Shown here in pieces: positions 28,780-32,562 of a DNA stretch of 32,562 bases; the stretch's first letter is position 1, and each line of letters opens with the position of its first letter. Under the pieces are notes generated by a model. That model was not told where the DNA came from, searched no databases, and saw nothing but the letters and a program-made list of their open reading frames with translations. A program made the translations under genes and the position numbers. The stretch is from Nymphaea colorata (lineage: Eukaryota > Streptophyta > Magnoliopsida > Nymphaeales > Nymphaeaceae): contig NW_022205246.1 in assembly GCF_008831285.2 (NCBI RefSeq), positions 1 through 32,562 of the forward strand, in the 5' to 3' direction.

Positions 28780-30393
28780 TCACAGATCAAAGTTGACTCC
28801 TTGTGCTAGTGGCATCTTGGTTCCATAGTTGATGGTGCAAGTGGCTCTGCGCATGTACTGCTTCCAACTGTCGGATCCTGACTCTCTGCCTCCTCCTGTC
28901 TGCTTCTCACCACCGAAGGCTCCTCCGATCTCAGCGCCAGAGGGACCGATGTTGACGTTGACGATACCGCAGTCTGAACCGTGAGGACCGATCCAGCGGA
29001 AGGCGTTGCTCACGTTTTGAGTGAAGAGACTGCTGCTGAGGCCCTGAGGAACACTGTTGTTGATCTGAATAGCTTCCTCAAGAGAGGAGTAGCGTTGAAC
29101 GAAGAGAATGGGACAGAAATACTCCTCCTGAAGGAAGGATGCACCCTTGGGAGCCTAGACGATGGTGGGTTGAACAAAGTAACCGCTTCCTTTTAGCCTC
29201 TTTCCACCATAGAGAATCTTTCCTCCAGCTTTGGTGATGTTCTCCAAGGCAGACGTATAGATGTCGACAGCGGCGGAGTTGTTGAGAGGACCACAGAGAG
29301 TGGCAGCGTCGAGAGGATCGCCGATCTTGACAGAGGAATAAGCCTTGACTAGCTTATCAACAAAGTAGTCGAAATGCTTCTCGTGGATGAGTAGTCTGCG
29401 GAGAGTGGTGCAGCGCTGCCCACAGGTTCCCACAGCTGCGAAGGTGCAAGCTTTAAAGGCCAGTTCGAGATTGGCGTCTTCATGGATGATGGTAGCATTG
29501 TTTCCTCCGAGCTCGAGCAAAACGCGTCCGAATCTTTTCTCCACCTAGCTTCGCACAATAGCTCCCACTCTGCTTGAGCCAGTGAAGGAGACAAGAGGAA
29601 TGCGGGGATCTTTGGTCATGGCCTAGCCGATATCAGCTCCTCCTTGCAGGACGGTGAGGACGTTGGGATTGATATTGTTCTTTTTTAAGACATCACCAAT
29701 GATCTTAGCAGTGGCGATGGTGACAAGGGAGGAAGCGGGGGCGCCCTTCCAGGTAACGGTGTCACCGCATATCAGTGCAATAGCAGCATTCCAGGCAAAG
29801 ACTGCATTGGGGAAGTTGAAAGCAGTGATAACGCCTACAGTTCCAAGGGGATTCCAAACTTCCATCATGAAGTGGTCCTTGCGTTCAGAGTTGAAGACTT
29901 GTCCACTATGCTATCATCTTTATTACCCGATGGTCCTTGAGAGTCCGCATGCCATATCGCAAACATCAATAGTCTCTTGCACTTCTCCCAAACCTTCAGA
30001 AAGAATCTTTCCCATCTCCAGGGAAACCAACCTGCCAAGAGGTTCCTTTTTAGCTCTGAATGCCTCTCCGATTTGTCTGACAATCTCACCACGGACTGGC
30101 ATGGGAACTCCTGACCATTCCTTCTGGGCCTCTCCCATGGCTCCGATGGCATTCTCGTAGTCCTTGAGCGAGGCTGTGTGGGTGCGGGCGATCATGGTTT
30201 CGTTGGCAGGATTGATGGTGTGGAACTCATGCTTGCTATCGGTGGCCTGCCACTTGCCATTGTAGTAGGCGCCGAGGTTGGTCTCCTGGAGTCCCAGTTC
30301 AGTGAGGAAGGGGTACTGCTTGAAGGAGGAGAATCCCGCCCGGATGCAGCGAGAAAGTAAGCCGAAAGGCACAGATATGGGTAGCTTAAACAT
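28780..30393 (-). CDS. ALDH7A1: Alpha-aminoadipic semialdehyde dehydrogenase (antiquitin, ALDH7A1)
   Basis: Two exons (30393-29927 and 29905-28780), 530 residues against about 539 in mammals, no frameshift. Catalytic Glu lies in LLELGGNN (about residue 287) and the nucleophile Cys in [13 protein letters not shown] (about 320). [20 protein letters not shown] forms the NAD-binding region, and the C-terminus ([29 protein letters not shown]) is diagnostic for the ALDH7 family. The N-terminus ([20 protein letters not shown]) looks like a mitochondrial targeting peptide. The enzyme oxidises alpha-aminoadipic semialdehyde in lysine breakdown and detoxifies aldehydes. Three in-frame UAR codons are tolerated. 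The next gene on the same strand ends 28 nt upstream of its start, so the promoter must be extremely short or overlap that gene. Confidence 0.96.
29906..29926 (-). other. 21-nt mini-intron in ALDH7A1
   Basis: On the minus strand it begins GTAATAAAG and ends GCATAG. Removal joins SRTIG to GQVFNSER, the expected family sequence, inside a Gly codon. The length is a multiple of three, and the retained form would hit an in-frame TGA four codons in. Confidence 0.9.
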
Positions 30394-30421
30394 GATTCAA
30401 TTATAGTGACAGAAATATCAC

Positions 30422-31252
30422 TCAATTATTAAATGATGCCTATCGCGTAGCACCCACCAGAGCCTTCGAATGGGAGCTCTGACGGTCACTGATGCACGGA
30501 GATCCACGTTTCGACGAATCAGCAAGCGAATCGAGGTTGTTGAAGGAGTTGCAGCAAGTGCGGTCGTCTTTGATGAAGCTGCCCTTTGGGCGGAAGAAGT
30601 TGCGGATCACCTTTTTCCTCTCCTGGAGGACTTGGCAAGTCCTGTTGTTCTCTATCGTCACGTTTCTAAAAATTGAGTCTGAGAGATTGCGGCTCTCCTC
30701 TTTGATGAAGTTGTTGAAGAAGCGTCGTTCTTCATCTGTCAACGTTACGATTTCTGAGTATTAATCCTCAGTGAAATTAGAATTCTATAACCGGACTGAT
30801 TATGTTTATTGGATATGCATTTATTATAGCGTGGCTTTCGCTCCAACGGTCTACCCAACCGCTTCCCATTTTTGGTCCAGAGTCAAGAGCTAGTCTATGA
30901 GTGATTAGTCAAGTTAGTTTTTTTAGCAAACTTGTTATTTATTGTTCGGTAGGGGGAGAGGCGTCCGGACAATGTCCAAGAAAGGAGATTGGGGAATTCT
31001 AGAGGCAATGTTGGAGCTTTGTGGCATGTGACGAAGTGAATTTGACGAGTAGGAAGAAGAAACAGAGAGGGGAGGAATAGTAGAATATGGAATGGGGGAT
31101 GGTTGAAACGGCCGTGAAGAGTTACCCAATGCTGCAAAACCGATGCTATGCGCCGAGGCAGAGGAGCTAATGACTGGCCGATTATTTTGAATGCGTATTG
31201 TGAAGTGAAAGGTCGGGTTTCCTTCCTATCTCTGCTGCATTTTTATGCTCAT
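30422..31252 (-). CDS. Hypothetical protein, 276 aa
   Basis: A single frame from ATG at 31252 (or 31240) to TGA at 30422-30424 with many UAR codons. The N-terminal half is Ser/Pro/Asn-rich and probably disordered (PSPIPYSTIPPLSVSSS); the middle is acidic (NELDESLIDELLTLDQKWE) and the C-terminal part is helical and charged (EERRFFNNFIKEESRN). The UAR codons cluster in the acidic parts, as expected if they are Glu. Without the code change it splits into three small fragments. 277 codons without TGA is unlikely by chance (about 1 in 80), so I take it as real. No family recognised. Confidence 0.7.
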
Positions 31253-31396
31253 CGAAATAATAATAGTTATTTTTTGAAATTTTACTCAATTCCTAACTGA
31301 AAATGCCCCAACCCAATAGAACATACCAACCGCTTGCCGCTCTGCCAGTCGATAACATAGTATCTCTATAATTATATGCGTATGAAAAGCTAGTAA

Positions 31397-32467
31397 TCAG
31401 TGTTCCCATTTTGGCTTATCATCCTCGTGCAAACTTTTCTAACGACGTTTTCGCTCCTGATGCGAAACGCTCCTCTAATGGTCTCTTTTTAATTTTTCGT
31501 TTATCCTCAGTAGCTTTGTCATTGGAGAGTATCGATAGTACTTCTGAAGTACCTGCTTTTTGAGGTTTCTAAATTCCGCCATACTTTCATCTTCCTCGAA
31601 CCCGAGGTCTGGCTTTGCTACGAATTGTTTCTTTATACGCTACAACCTCTGATCCAACAATTTGTATCTTTACTTCAATTCGGTCTCTTTTTCGGCATTT
31701 TCTCCATATGCATACTTATGGATGAGGTATTTTTACTATGTGCGTAGTGGAATTGTATTTTTATCTTGCAGATGGTAAGGGATTTCGACTTTTTAGGGCA
31801 TGGTGATAGTCGACGGAAGGATCTATATTTCTGTCTTCTTCATCCTTGGAGTTTTTGGGGTCTTTGGTGATCGAGGACTCTTGATTACTTCAATGTCTTT
31901 TAAGGTTTTCTTAGGGGATAATTCGCTTTCTTTTGTCTTTTTGAAGACTGGAGGCTTGCTTATTTCTTTTACCTCCTTCACTTCCTTTATTGAAATGTTG
32001 CTATTTCCCATCCTCTCCTTCTCCTTCTACTTCCACATCATCATTATACTCTTCTGCGAACTTCCTTAATTGAGCTAGCTATTCGGTCTATTCTCTTCCT
32101 TCTGAATCAGAGGCATTGATCTTCTCGGTTCCTCCTTCTCCTATTTGATTGTACTCATTCCAAAGATGCCTTTCGTTGTTTCTGGAGAAGTTCCAAAGGT
32201 TTATACTTTTATCTTTTCATCCTCCTTCCGCTTGGCTTTTGGAGAGGTTTGCCTTGACTCCTTATGTGCTACTTTTTTCTGTGGAGTTGTGCTAAAATTC
32301 GCAGATTTCGATAGGGAAGATTTAAGACTATGATCATTTGATTTTTGTTTTGAATCTGTGGCTTCGTTGGTGCGTTGCGTCTTATTGCTTGTTCGGTTGA
32401 GTATCTTTTCGATTTCAGTCTGGACGTAGCGAATATCAGCAAGGGCGAATTTTATTCTCTATTTCAT
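31397..32467 (-). CDS. Hypothetical basic protein, 356 aa, at the right telomere
   Basis: An unbroken frame from ATG at 32467 to TGA at 31397-31399. The N-terminal two thirds are Lys/Ser/Thr/Pro-rich and disordered (TSPKAKRKEDEKIKV, KSPRSPKTPKTPRMKK), with repeated SP/TP sites of the kind proline-directed kinases use. The C-terminal third is helical (ERYKLLDQRLERIKKQF, FRNLKKQVLQKYYRYSP, RINEKLKRDHER). The composition suits a microtubule- or chromatin-binding protein, but I recognise no family. The start codon is 25 nt from the telomeric repeats, so there is almost no room for a promoter. A later start (for example ATG at about residue 108) is possible. Confidence 0.7.
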
Positions 32468-32492
32468 ATTAATAAACTCAATAAAATCTGGG

Positions 32493-32562
32493 TGGGGTTG
32501 GGGTTGGGGTTGGGGTTGGGGTTGGGGTTGGGGTTGGGGTTGGGGTTGGGGTTGGGGTTGGG
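32493..32562. repeat. Right telomere, (TTGGGG)n
   Basis: About 70 bases of TTGGGG repeats to the end of the window, the G-rich mirror of the left end. Array lengths at the two ends are nearly the same (67 and 70). Confidence 0.97.

Noticed and set aside
1-32562. UAR = Gln (Tetrahymena/Paramecium code) as the reading
   Set aside because: The APE motif and other acidic positions of the kinase and the EE-rich coiled coils demand Glu. One thioredoxin column pairs CAG with TAG, but that is one base from either reading.
1-32562. tRNA, rRNA, CRISPR or transposase genes
   Set aside because: I saw no cloverleaf with matching arms, no rRNA-like sequence, no regular spacer array and no transposase motif.

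Overview
This window looks like one complete ciliate macronuclear chromosome of about 32.5 kb. It opens with CCCCAA repeats (1-67) and closes with TTGGGG repeats (32493-32562), and every gene I can follow ends at TGA, with TAA and TAG inside the reading frames. Three independent places show that TAA/TAG mean glutamate, not glutamine: the APE motif of a protein kinase (TAG), its conserved acidic positions (TAA and TAG), and long Glu-rich coiled coils. C4A2 telomeres plus UAR=Glu is the combination described for peritrich ciliates (NCBI code 30; Vorticella, Carchesium, Campanella relatives). That assignment is an inference. ORF callers using the standard code break nearly all genes here.

Layout. 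0.1-1.9 kb: a PIAS/Siz-type SUMO ligase (-), ending 51 nt from the left telomere. 2.3-4.2 kb: two secreted thioredoxin-like genes (+) around a small hypothetical gene (-). 4.5-8.1 kb: a mosaic region with a chimeric gene scar and three copies of an unrecognised secreted protein. One copy is AT-rich and has a PD-(D/E)XK-like signature. Two lie in 740-bp, very GC-rich, almost identical repeats and have lost that signature. 8.2-11.1 kb: a truncated and a full copy of a FAM166/CIMIP2-like ciliary gene flanking a third secreted thioredoxin. 11.1-18.6 kb: cytoskeletal or ciliary-looking genes (a small basic protein, a Fused/STK36-type kinase with a long C-terminal region, two coiled-coil proteins). 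19-22.5 kb: a large Cys-rich type I membrane protein. 22.8-28.5 kb: a minus-strand array of cytosolic thioredoxins (four intact, one with two frameshifts, one truncated, two fossils). 28.8-32.5 kb: ALDH7A1 (antiquitin) and two unrecognised genes, all on the minus strand, the last starting about 25 nt from the right telomere.

Two structural themes stand out. First, introns are tiny (20, 21 and 24 nt seen) with GTA...TAG-like ends; the two whose length is a multiple of three carry an in-frame TGA. Second, apparent single-base losses disrupt every gene between about 10.8 and 23.05 kb on both strands, while the confidently called genes outside that stretch (SUMO ligase, ALDH, both right-end genes, most thioredoxins) read through cleanly. 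That sharp boundary points to an under-polished stretch of consensus rather than to biology, but it deserves checking. All reading frames and alignments here were made by eye.
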